DNA of 12,666 nucleotides from DAOUET01 sp034430155 (GTDB taxonomy: Bacteria > Chloroflexota > Anaerolineae > Anaerolineales > UBA4823). The position numbers and the translations under genes are program-made. Location: positions 1 through 12,666 of the forward strand of contig DAOUET010000075.1 in NCBI GenBank assembly GCA_034430155.1, read 5' to 3'. Positions within the stretch are counted from its first letter, which is position 1, and each line of letters begins with the position of its first letter. The notes beneath the pieces are model-generated. The model saw only the letters and a program-made list of their open reading frames with translations, did no database searches and was not told the DNA's origin. Positions 7,258-12,666 of the stretch are shown in pieces.

Positions 7258-8667
7258 ATGGCAAATCAAAAATACGAGATCGGAATGGTCGGTTTGGGTG
7301 TAATGGGGCGCAATCTGGTGCTGAACATCGCAGATCATGGATATTCAGTGAGCGGTTTCGATAAAGATATATCGAAAGTTCAGGAACTTAAAACAGAATC
7401 AGGAAGCCGAGCTATTTATGGCGCGCTGAAACTGAAAGAATTTATCAACTCACTTTCAACTCCGCGCGCTGTTATGATGTTGGTACCGGCTGGGCCTGTA
7501 GTGGATAGTGTCATCCGTGACCTGATACCTTTTTTAGAAACTGGCGATCTCATTATTGATGCAGGCAATTCACATTTCAAGGATACGAATCTACGTGCAA
7601 AGACCCTATCGGAAAAAGGGATTCTCTTTATGGGGGTCGGGGTCTCTGGCGGTGAGGATGGCGCCCGGCATGGCCCCAGCTTAATGCCTGGTGGCCCAAA
7701 AGAGGCCTATGAGCGTGTCAGGACTATCTTTGAGGCGGTCTCAGCCCATGTGGAAGGCGATGCCTGTGTCACCTATCTTGGCCCAGGTTCGGCCGGTCAT
7801 TACGTGAAAATGGTCCACAATGGGATCGAATACGGCTTGATGGAGTTGATCGCCGAGTGCTACGATCTGATGAAGCGCGGCTTAGGGTTGTCAGATGAAG
7901 AGTTATCGGACGTTTTCGCTGGCTGGAATAAAGCCGAACTTAATTCCTACCTGGTAGAAATCACATCCCACATCTTCCGTAAGGTCGATGAACAAACCGG
8001 AAAGCGGTTGGTCGACCTGATTCTCGATGAAGCCAAACAAAAAGGCACCGGGATGTGGACTTCGCAAGATGCAATGGATATTCAGGTGCCGACACCGGTG
8101 ATCGATGCGGCGGTGGTCGCTCGCAATCTATCCGCCATGAAAATTGAAAGAGAGGCGGCCAGCAAAAACCTCAACTTAGGGATCGCCCACCTCAAAAGTG
8201 ATCGGGGTGAATTCTTGACCAATCTTAAAGGCGCGCTATATGCCTCAATGATCATTACTTACACTCAGGGGATGGCTTTGCTTCATACGGCCTGTCAAGT
8301 TTATCAATACGATTTACATTTAGAGGATGTCGCCCGTATTTGGCGCGGCGGTTGTATTATCCGCGCCGCAGTCCTCGAGGAGATCCGGGCTGCTTTTCAT
8401 GCGAACCCGGATTTGCCCAATTTATTAACCGACAGCCACCTGGGGAAGGAAGTCCTGGTAAGGCAGGACGATTTGCGAGCCGCTGTAAGCAATGCGGCAA
8501 AGCTTGGCCTGCCTGTTCCTTGCTTGATGGCCTCACTGGCTTATTTTGATGGCTATCGCAGCGACTGGCTGCCGGCTAATTTAATCCAGGCCCAGCGGGA
8601 TGATTTTGGCGCTCACACCTACGAACGTGTGGATGCTAAAGGTGTATTTCATACACACTGGGAATAA
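7258..8667 (+). CDS. gnd: 6-phosphogluconate dehydrogenase, decarboxylating
   Basis: 469 residues, the normal length for the long-form enzyme. It oxidatively decarboxylates 6-phosphogluconate to ribulose-5-phosphate with reduction of NAD(P). The N-terminal Rossmann motif is GLGVMGRNL (12-20). The substrate loop VSGGEDGARHGPSLMPGG runs 129-146. The catalytic helix is GHYVKMVHNGIEYG (180-193), with Lys184, Asn188 and Glu191. The C-terminal tail reads QAQRDDFGAHTYERVD, followed by a terminal HTHWE. All catalytic residues are present. At the end of the second Rossmann strand it has GFDKD (33-37) where E. coli has an Asn-Arg-Ser NADP pocket. Asp35 there points to possible NAD preference, although Lys36 could still contact a phosphate. 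The start is set by AGGAGA at 7245-7250. zwf follows after 29 bases. Confidence 0.96.
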   Translation: MANQKYEIGMVGLGVMGRNLVLNIADHGYSVSGFDKDISKVQELKTESGSRAIYGALKLKEFINSLSTPRAVMMLVPAGPVVDSVIRDLIPFLETGDLIIDAGNSHFKDTNLRAKTLSEKGILFMGVGVSGGEDGARHGPSLMPGGPKEAYERVRTIFEAVSAHVEGDACVTYLGPGSAGHYVKMVHNGIEYGLMELIAECYDLMKRGLGLSDEELSDVFAGWNKAELNSYLVEITSHIFRKVDEQTGKRLVDLILDEAKQKGTGMWTSQDAMDIQVPTPVIDAAVVARNLSAMKIEREAASKNLNLGIAHLKSDRGEFLTNLKGALYASMIITYTQGMALLHTACQVYQYDLHLEDVARIWRGGCIIRAAVLEEIRAAFHANPDLPNLLTDSHLGKEVLVRQDDLRAAVSNAAKLGLPVPCLMASLAYFDGYRSDWLPANLIQAQRDDFGAHTYERVDAKGVFHTHWE

Positions 8668-8696
8668 ATGAATATTATGATGAAAGAGAAAAAATC

Positions 8697-10190
8697 ATGA
8701 CACAACTAAAAGAACCAACCATTCTGGTTATTTTCGGCGGTATGGGAGATTTGACCTGGCGTAAGCTATCTCCCGCCTTATACAATTTGTATCTTGACCA
8801 TCAGCTACCTGAACGCTTTGCGATCATTGGGCTGGATATGAAAGAATTAAGTCCTGATGAATTCGACCACCGCATGAGAGATGGCGCAAACAACTTCTGC
8901 AGGTGTGGTGGGGTAGATGATGAGCATTGGAATCAACTTGCACCCAACATTTCGTTTATATCGGGCAATTTTTCTGAACAGGCGATATTCACAGCTTTAA
9001 GTGAGCAAATCAAGGTTCAGGAGAAAAAATGGGGCGGTCCGGCGATTGTGATTTATTACCTGGCGACACCACCGGGCATTGTCGTAAGTATTGTCCATGG
9101 ACTGGGAGCCGCCCGGCTGGCCCATGACCGGGAGCACACCCGAATTGTTGCGGAGAAACCCTTTGGTCATGACCTGGTTTCAGCAGTTGCCCTGAATGCT
9201 GTGCTCACAGCTGTTCTTGACGAAACCCAAATCTACCGGATCGACCATTACCTGGGTAAGGAAACCGTTCAGAACATCCTGGCCTTTCGGTTCGCCAATG
9301 CGCTGTTTGAACCCATTTGGGATCGCCGCTATATCGACCATGTGCAAATCACTGTAGCTGAGCAAGTGGGTGTGGAACACCGGGGCGCCTATTATGAGCA
9401 CGCGGGAGCTTTGCGTGACATGATTCAAAACCACCTGATGCAGATCTTTTGCCTGATTGCCATGGAGCCAATGGTCTCGTTCGACGCGGATGAGATTCGC
9501 AATAAGAAAGTGGATGTGCTGCGAGCCATCCGTCCAATCGCGGAGGATAAGGTATTCCATTACGCAGTGCGCGGGCAATACGGCATGGGTTGGATGGAGG
9601 GGGATAAATTTCCCGCTTATCGCTCTGAACCGGACGTAGCCCCAGATTCACCTTCCGAAACATTTGCGGCAATCAAATTGTTTGTGGATAACTGGCGGTG
9701 GCAGGATGTTCCATTTTATCTGCGAACTGGAAAGCGGTTACATGCATCGTTTTCAGAAGCAACGATTCAATTTCTCCCCGTTCCGCACCAGTCCTTCCCA
9801 ACCTCCGCTACCCTGGCGTGGCAGCCAAACCATCTGACCATCCGCATTCAACCCCAAGAAGGAATTGTCTTACGTTTTCAAGCCAAGAAGCCCGGTGCAA
9901 TCCTGCATCTGAGCCCCGTGGATATGACCTTTTCTTATCAAGAAACCTTCAAATCAAGGTCACCAGAGGCTTATGAAACCTTGTTGACAGACGTCATAGC
10001 AGGAGATGCGACCCTCTTTATGCGCGCTGATCAGGTGGAGTGTTCGTGGTCAGCCATCATGCCTATCCTAAATGCCTGGGAAAATACCCCACCCGTAGAA
10101 TTTCCCAATTATCAGGCAGGCACCATGGGGCCGGAAACCACCGAGGTATTAATCGCGCAGGACGGCCGGAGTTGGCTGAATCCTCCTTAG
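8697..10190 (+). CDS. zwf: Glucose-6-phosphate 1-dehydrogenase
   Basis: 497 residues (family norm 480-510). It oxidises glucose-6-phosphate to 6-phosphogluconolactone, the entry step of the oxidative pentose phosphate pathway. The nucleotide loop is GGMGDLTWRKLSPALYNL (14-31). EKPFG (153-157) carries Lys155. The signature RIDHYLGKE (181-189) holds the catalytic-dyad Asp183 and His184, and GALRDMIQNHLMQ (237-249) holds the base His246. The C-terminal WRWQDVPFYLRTGKRL runs 333-348. Against the Leuconostoc enzyme, the 2'-phosphate-binding arginine position is Met48 and the preceding residue is Asp47 (GLDMKELS), suggesting NAD rather than strict NADP use. A Cys-x-Cys pair (68, 70) is unusual but unexplained. 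AAAGAG at 8683-8688 lies 8 bases before the ATG. A 10-codon frame starting right after the gnd stop ends in an ATGA overlap with this start. It is the last gene of the operon, followed by a terminator. Confidence 0.96.
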   Translation: MTQLKEPTILVIFGGMGDLTWRKLSPALYNLYLDHQLPERFAIIGLDMKELSPDEFDHRMRDGANNFCRCGGVDDEHWNQLAPNISFISGNFSEQAIFTALSEQIKVQEKKWGGPAIVIYYLATPPGIVVSIVHGLGAARLAHDREHTRIVAEKPFGHDLVSAVALNAVLTAVLDETQIYRIDHYLGKETVQNILAFRFANALFEPIWDRRYIDHVQITVAEQVGVEHRGAYYEHAGALRDMIQNHLMQIFCLIAMEPMVSFDADEIRNKKVDVLRAIRPIAEDKVFHYAVRGQYGMGWMEGDKFPAYRSEPDVAPDSPSETFAAIKLFVDNWRWQDVPFYLRTGKRLHASFSEATIQFLPVPHQSFPTSATLAWQPNHLTIRIQPQEGIVLRFQAKKPGAILHLSPVDMTFSYQETFKSRSPEAYETLLTDVIAGDATLFMRADQVECSWSAIMPILNAWENTPPVEFPNYQAGTMGPETTEVLIAQDGRSWLNPP

Positions 10191-10206
10191 GAAGGTAGGT
10201 GCTTAG

Positions 10207-10236
10207 GTGGTTGATGGGCAACCCACTTTTGTTTTT
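10207..10236 (+). terminator. Rho-independent terminator after zwf
   Basis: GTGGTTG (10207-10213), loop ATGGG, then CAACCCAC (10219-10226) forms a 7-bp stem with one bulged C. It is followed at once by TTTTGTTTTT (10227-10236). It sits 16 bases after the zwf stop in the 112-base convergent gap, so it should end the sugar-phosphate operon. Read on the other strand it lacks a T-run after the stem, so it is not an obvious terminator for the opposing cytochrome operon. The rest of the gap, 10237-10302, shows nothing I can name. Confidence 0.75.
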
Positions 10237-10302
10237 CTAAGACAAACTCACTCTTTTGCTTGTTCGATTAATACAGCGCTTTCATTGTCCTTTAGCTAAT
10301 AT

Positions 10303-11250
10303 CTAACCCGCTTTATTATTCTTATACCAGTCTCGCCAGATCCATTTATAGATCTTTATCCACTTTGGAATCCGGTTCAGGATTGGCACGAAGGGAGTGA
10401 AAAGGGTAATTAAAAACACCACTGAAATGATTGCAACTACCTGCAGGTCACCGTTAGGAGACGAATTCATGGGTGGAATCTGGTAGAAGAAAGTATAGGG
10501 CCAAAGCCACCATGCACCAGGATATTGCCCGGTTTCATTGCTAATCCCCCATAAGCTGCCCAACATATCCAGTTTTTCGGCCACACTATGGTAAACGTCA
10601 TCCTCAAAAAATAACAAGGCGTTGGTAAAATCCGTATTAAAAGGGAGCTGGCTACTGTTGTTCAGTGCCCCTTCGAGAAGGCCAGACTTGCCCAGCGCCA
10701 GCATACCGTTCATCATCGCCTCGACCGGTCCATAATCTCCGCCAGGCAGTGATACCTTTCCAGTAGAATCGGTGGTAGCTTGATCCAACGCAGCCAGGTA
10801 ATTCTTGAGCCAGGTCTGCTGCTGGTCAGACGAAGCAGCTTGGAAGGTGGACAATGCGCTAGTAATCCCTGGATTGATGACTGCGGCCTTTTCCAGGGGT
10901 TTAATGACAAAGTCCTCTGGTGGATTGATCGGATCAGTCACCCCCATTACAGTTGCTGGAGCAATTCCAACCAGGTTCTGCGCATTGCCGGTATCGTTGG
11001 TATAGGGTGGACCGTAAGTTTGAATGCTGCTGTTGCCAGCCAGGATATTGGCGCTGGTTTGCAGGAAAGCCACCGGTTGGTCATTCGCAACATCCTGGGC
11101 CTTCACCGTCGGATAATCCGGTGAGCTGAAAACGATTGACAGAACCACGACCAGAACAAAGGTAACGCCAAATACGATCAAGCCCTCCCGTACCAGATCG
11201 TAGCGCTTCATCGGGACGCCTTTCAAGTTCTCATCGGATCGCTCACTCAT
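10303..11250 (-). CDS. Cytochrome b C-terminal/subunit-IV-like membrane protein with large extracytoplasmic domain
   Basis: 315 residues, not confidently assigned to a named family. A hydrophobic helix at about 22-42 follows a charged N-terminus. A polar region of about 220 residues comes next, rich in Asn, Ser, Gln and Asp, with TYGPPYTND at 78-86. A second helix lies at about 269-290, and the tail is basic and Trp-rich (KWIKIYKWIWRDWYK). The run PGAWWLWPYTFFYQIPP (244-260) just before the second helix recalls the Pro-Glu-Trp-Tyr...Pro-Tyr segment of cytochrome b C-terminal domains and b6f subunit IV. This, and the 4-base ATGA overlap with the cytochrome b gene upstream (11247-11250), makes a role in the same complex likely. 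No CxxCH haem-c site, Rieske Cys-His motif or haem-b histidine pair is seen. By the positive-inside rule the large loop would face outside the membrane. The start at 11250 is supported by AAGGAG about 11 bases upstream; Met14 is an alternative. Confidence 0.7.
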   Translation of the reverse strand: MSERSDENLKGVPMKRYDLVREGLIVFGVTFVLVVVLSIVFSSPDYPTVKAQDVANDQPVAFLQTSANILAGNSSIQTYGPPYTNDTGNAQNLVGIAPATVMGVTDPINPPEDFVIKPLEKAAVINPGITSALSTFQAASSDQQQTWLKNYLAALDQATTDSTGKVSLPGGDYGPVEAMMNGMLALGKSGLLEGALNNSSQLPFNTDFTNALLFFEDDVYHSVAEKLDMLGSLWGISNETGQYPGAWWLWPYTFFYQIPPMNSSPNGDLQVVAIISVVFLITLFTPFVPILNRIPKWIKIYKWIWRDWYKNNKAG

Positions 11251-11855
11251 TTTTTACTCTTCTCCTTATCTTCAGGTATGGGTTTCACGGGGCTATCTCT
11301 TCGGATCTGATAGATATGGTATCCAACAAGAATGCATATGACCAGAGGTAGCACCACGATATGGAGCATCAGTACTTGACCAAGATTCATGGTATTGAAG
11401 AGTTGACCTATTCCAGCCGCATTCATGGCATCTTTAGCCTGGGTTGCGATCCACTGGGAGTCCCAATTGGTTTGCGAGAGGAAACCGGTCAACCCGGTGA
11501 ACATGCCAACGCCGAATGCCAGCCCTCCCACAAGCCAGGTAATCCAGCGTCCTCCTCTCCAGGCAGCCATGAAGAATTTAGTGATCATGTGCATGATGAT
11601 CCCAGCAAAAAACACCTGTACACTCCAGAAATGCATGGAGTTGACAAAGCGTCCAGCAGGACTAAAATGATACCAGGTCGGTCCAAATAACGCCATTACC
11701 ACACCGGTCAGGATAAGCATGACGAGGGCGCATAATGTAATCACTCCGAAGAGATACGCCATCGAATTCACATAGATTGGCATCCTGGTTGGAAGAGCAT
11801 CTTCCAGGCTCAGGTTTTTCTTGAGAGAGTTTTGGATACCACGCGTCAGGTTCAT
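11247..11855 (-). CDS. Cytochrome b, N-terminal (b6-type) domain protein
   Basis: 202 residues from the chosen start, the size of a stand-alone cytochrome b6. It should be the haem-b membrane subunit of a quinol:acceptor oxidoreductase (bc/b6f type). Four helices can be seen. Helix B has His75 and His89 (HX13H, in FVNSMHFWSVQ and IIMHMITKFF). Helix D has His165 and His180 (HX14H, in VLMLHIVVLP and VGYHIYQIRR). HX14H is the b6f-type spacing; mitochondrial-type bc1 has 13. GLTGFLSQTNWDSQWIA (121-137) corresponds to the conserved quinol-site loop after helix C. I start at the ATG at 11853-11855 because GAGG lies 6 bases upstream (11862-11865) and it falls one base after the stop of the small upstream gene. 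A longer in-frame start at 11918 would add 21 unconserved residues overlapping that gene. The C-terminal domain is encoded separately, downstream. Confidence 0.88.
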   Translation of the reverse strand: MNLTRGIQNSLKKNLSLEDALPTRMPIYVNSMAYLFGVITLCALVMLILTGVVMALFGPTWYHFSPAGRFVNSMHFWSVQVFFAGIIMHMITKFFMAAWRGGRWITWLVGGLAFGVGMFTGLTGFLSQTNWDSQWIATQAKDAMNAAGIGQLFNTMNLGQVLMLHIVVLPLVICILVGYHIYQIRRDSPVKPIPEDKEKSKK

Positions 11856-11856
11856 T

Positions 11857-12033
11857 TCAAACCTCAATATCACTTTCTTCAGGCTCAAAAATTTTGGGCA
11901 GGCGCAGTACACAAGCAAGCAGGAATAATATAATCACTAAGGACCAGACAATAATGTTAGGGATGGCCCAATTGAAAATGCTGAAAGCAATAAAACTGGT
12001 TGAGGGGAAGGTTTCGGGAGGTAAAGGCAACAT
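11857..12033 (-). CDS. Small single-helix membrane protein (58 aa) heading the cytochrome b operon
   Basis: An ATG at 12031-12033 is preceded at 6 bases by a perfect AAGGAG (12040-12045) and opens a 58-residue frame. It ends in TGA at 11857-11859, one base before the cytochrome b ATG. The protein has a short polar/proline-rich N-terminus (MLPLPPETFP). One strong membrane helix lies at about 22-43, including IIVWSLVIILFLLACVL, and the tail is acidic (IFEPEESDIEV). The strong ribosome site, the tight spacing and the membrane character argue for a real accessory subunit of the cytochrome complex, comparable in size to small b6f or bc subunits. I do not recognise its family. No haem or metal motif is visible. 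It is easily missed by gene callers because of its length. Confidence 0.72.
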   Translation of the reverse strand: MLPLPPETFPSTSFIAFSIFNWAIPNIIVWSLVIILFLLACVLRLPKIFEPEESDIEV

Positions 12034-12108
12034 TTCACGCTCCTTATCATGAAAACATTGAGAGAATTTCGCATCTCATTAAATTCGATTAAGTTTATCA
12101 CAAATGTA

Positions 12109-12139
12109 TTTATAGGCATTAAGTGTTTTTTCGGCTCAA
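12109..12139 (-). promoter_or_regulatory. Possible promoter of the cytochrome b operon
   Basis: Reading leftwards, TTGAGC (12139-12134) and TATAAA (12114-12109) lie 19 bases apart in an AT-rich stretch 76 bases upstream of the first gene of the operon. The spacer is 2 bases longer than ideal. The -35-like box falls inside the presumed end of the insertion sequence, so an IS/host hybrid promoter is possible. The 12034-12132 region otherwise holds only the ribosome site and AT-rich sequence. Confidence 0.3.
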
Positions 12140-12161
12140 TGGGAATTGCCGTGATAGAGCC
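12133..12161. repeat. Imperfect palindrome at presumed IS end
   Basis: GGCTC at 12133-12137 is the exact inverse of GAGCC at 12157-12161, separated by 19 bases. It lies 12-40 bases past the transposase stop codon. The position and the GG start suit an ISL3-type terminal repeat that can also fold on itself. The missing opposite end means this cannot be confirmed within the window. Confidence 0.4.
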
Positions 12162-12172
12162 ATATATGGTGG

Positions 12173-12397
12173 TCATGAAGCGAACAGGCGATAGCCTTCC
12201 AAATCCAAGAAAATACGTTGAAACAGATGCGTCAGATTAAAGATCCCATAACAGCGCCGTTTCAAAACCTTGATCTTGTTGTTGAATCCTTCGACAAAGC
12301 CACTGTTGGCGCGCTCGATAAAGAAATTAGTGATTTCTTCCCACCAGTGCTCCAGGGTCCGCAAAAACGCATCGAAGCAGTGCATCCCACTGTGCTG
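12173..12397 (-). pseudogene. ISL3-family transposase, C-terminal fragment
   Basis: About 75 residues remain, from QHSGMHCFDAF through EHWWEEITNFFIERANSGFV to the stop at 12173. The signature is SGFVEGFNNKIKVLKRRCYG, followed by IFNLTHLFQRIFLDLEGY. It belongs to the ISL3 DDE transposase C-terminus; the Glu of VEGFNN is the last acidic catalytic residue. ISL3 transposases are normally about 400 residues, so over three quarters is gone, including the zinc-finger N-terminus and the first two catalytic Asp. The open frame continues to an ATG at 12514, but residues upstream of the GlnHisSer are only the antisense of the neighbouring ATPase. The fragment cannot be an active transposase. Confidence 0.85.
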
Positions 12398-12666
12398 GGC
12401 GTCATCGGGGTCGTGGCCGCGTTTGGCCTGTTTTATCTTGGCGAGCGTGTCTTTCACCTCGACCGGGCGCACATCCAGACGCTGATGTATTTGAAGCTGT
12501 CTGTGGCCGGACAACTGACTATTTTCCTTACGCGCACGCGCGGCCCGTTCTGGTCCATACGCCCCGCGCGGATTTTATGGGTGGCGGTGCTCGGCACGCA
12601 AACGTTGGCGACTCTGATTGCGGTTTATGGGCTGTTTATGACACCCCTCGGCTGGGGCTGGGCACT
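12389..12666 (+). pseudogene. P-type H+-ATPase, interior fragment (5' lost at IS junction, 3' beyond window)
   Basis: From TVLGVIGVVAAFGLFYLGER the frame reads on through VFHLDRAHIQTLMYLKLSVA, GQLTIFLTRTRGPFW and LATLIAVYGLFMTPLGWGW to the window edge. This matches the late transmembrane helices of plasma-membrane-type proton-efflux P-type ATPases: a helix, an HLDR...QTL linker, the KLSVAGQLTIFLTRTRG helix, then the TLIAVYG helix. The upstream two thirds (actuator, phosphorylation and nucleotide domains) are absent; the sequence left of about 12389 is antisense transposase. The frame happens to stay open leftwards to a possible ATG at 12227, giving a chimeric open frame. Without the DKTGT domain it cannot pump protons. 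Whether an intact copy lies elsewhere is unknown. Confidence 0.82.

Larger units (their letters stand above)
12133..12397 (-). mobile_element. ISL3-family insertion sequence remnant (transposase 3' end plus terminus)
   Basis: This holds the C-terminal part of an ISL3-type transposase followed by about 40 non-coding bases. These end in a GGCTC...GAGCC element at 12133-12161 that I take as the outer end, since ISL3 ends commonly begin GG followed by a pyrimidine-rich run. The other half of the element is missing: at about 12388-12397 the sequence switches to H+-ATPase coding sequence on the opposite strand. Target-site duplication cannot be tested because the second end is absent. The outer limit is an inference from the repeat, not from a matched second end. 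Confidence 0.6.

Noticed and set aside
8668..8700. 10-codon frame starting immediately after the gnd stop and overlapping the zwf ATG as ATGA.
   Set aside because: Too short to support as a gene and it has no ribosome site of its own. The bases are better explained as zwf leader; at most it aids coupling.
11856..11918. Longer start for the cytochrome b protein (Met at 11918).
   Set aside because: It has no ribosome site, overlaps most of the tail of the small upstream gene and adds residues unlike cytochrome b. The ATG at 11855 has GAGG at good spacing.
11937..12176. 79-codon - strand frame spanning the IS end and the cytochrome leader.
   Set aside because: It crosses the IS terminus and overlaps the 58-residue gene in another frame. 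The smaller gene has the better ribosome site and a membrane helix.
12400..12514. N-terminal 38 residues of the - strand frame that contains the transposase fragment.
   Set aside because: They are the exact antisense of the H+-ATPase coding sequence and have no transposase character.
1..12666. CRISPR arrays, tRNA or rRNA genes, prophage or toxin-antitoxin modules.
   Set aside because: I saw no spaced direct repeats, cloverleaf or rRNA sequence, or phage or toxin domains in either strand.

Overview
The window comes from a bacterium with roughly balanced base composition. It carries a compact sugar-phosphate operon on the + strand and, facing it, a small quinol:cytochrome-type operon on the - strand. 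The lineage cannot be fixed from sequence alone. A fused transaldolase/glucose-6-phosphate isomerase, an ISL3-type transposase, a split and divergent cytochrome b and a plant-like H+-ATPase together make a Chloroflexota (Anaerolineae-like) or similar environmental genome my best guess, at moderate-to-low confidence.

Left part (1-1114): the tail of a DUF2934 protein, then a class-III-like PPK2 polyphosphate kinase. Middle (1141-10190): tkt, rpiB, tal-pgi (one 949-residue fusion), a HAD hydrolase, gnd and zwf, all co-directional. Gaps are short, there are two ATGA stop/start overlaps, and a good rho-independent terminator follows zwf. Together these genes encode most of a cyclic pentose phosphate pathway. 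Zwf and Gnd oxidise glucose-6-phosphate to ribulose-5-phosphate, RpiB and transketolase rearrange the pentoses, and the fused Tal-Pgi makes fructose-6-phosphate and returns it to glucose-6-phosphate. Genes for 6-phosphogluconolactonase (pgl) and ribulose-phosphate 3-epimerase (rpe) are not in the window. Both dehydrogenases have an Asp at the end of the second Rossmann strand, where NADP-specific relatives have other residues, so NAD use is a real possibility.

Right part, - strand (10303-12033): a three-gene operon. In transcription order it holds a 58-residue single-helix membrane protein, a cytochrome b N-terminal domain with four haem-ligand histidines, and a 315-residue protein. The last looks like a cytochrome-b C-terminal/subunit-IV relative with a roughly 220-residue extracytoplasmic domain between two membrane helices. 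No Rieske protein or cytochrome c gene is seen.

Far right (12133-12666): the end of an ISL3-family insertion sequence with only the C-terminal part of its transposase. It joins abruptly to the interior of a P-type H+-ATPase gene that runs off the window. This is a deletion/insertion scar immediately upstream of the cytochrome operon.

The most noteworthy points are the compact cyclic pentose phosphate operon with a Tal-Pgi fusion and possible NAD-type dehydrogenases, the unusual split cytochrome b complex with a previously hidden small membrane subunit, and the IS/ATPase junction.
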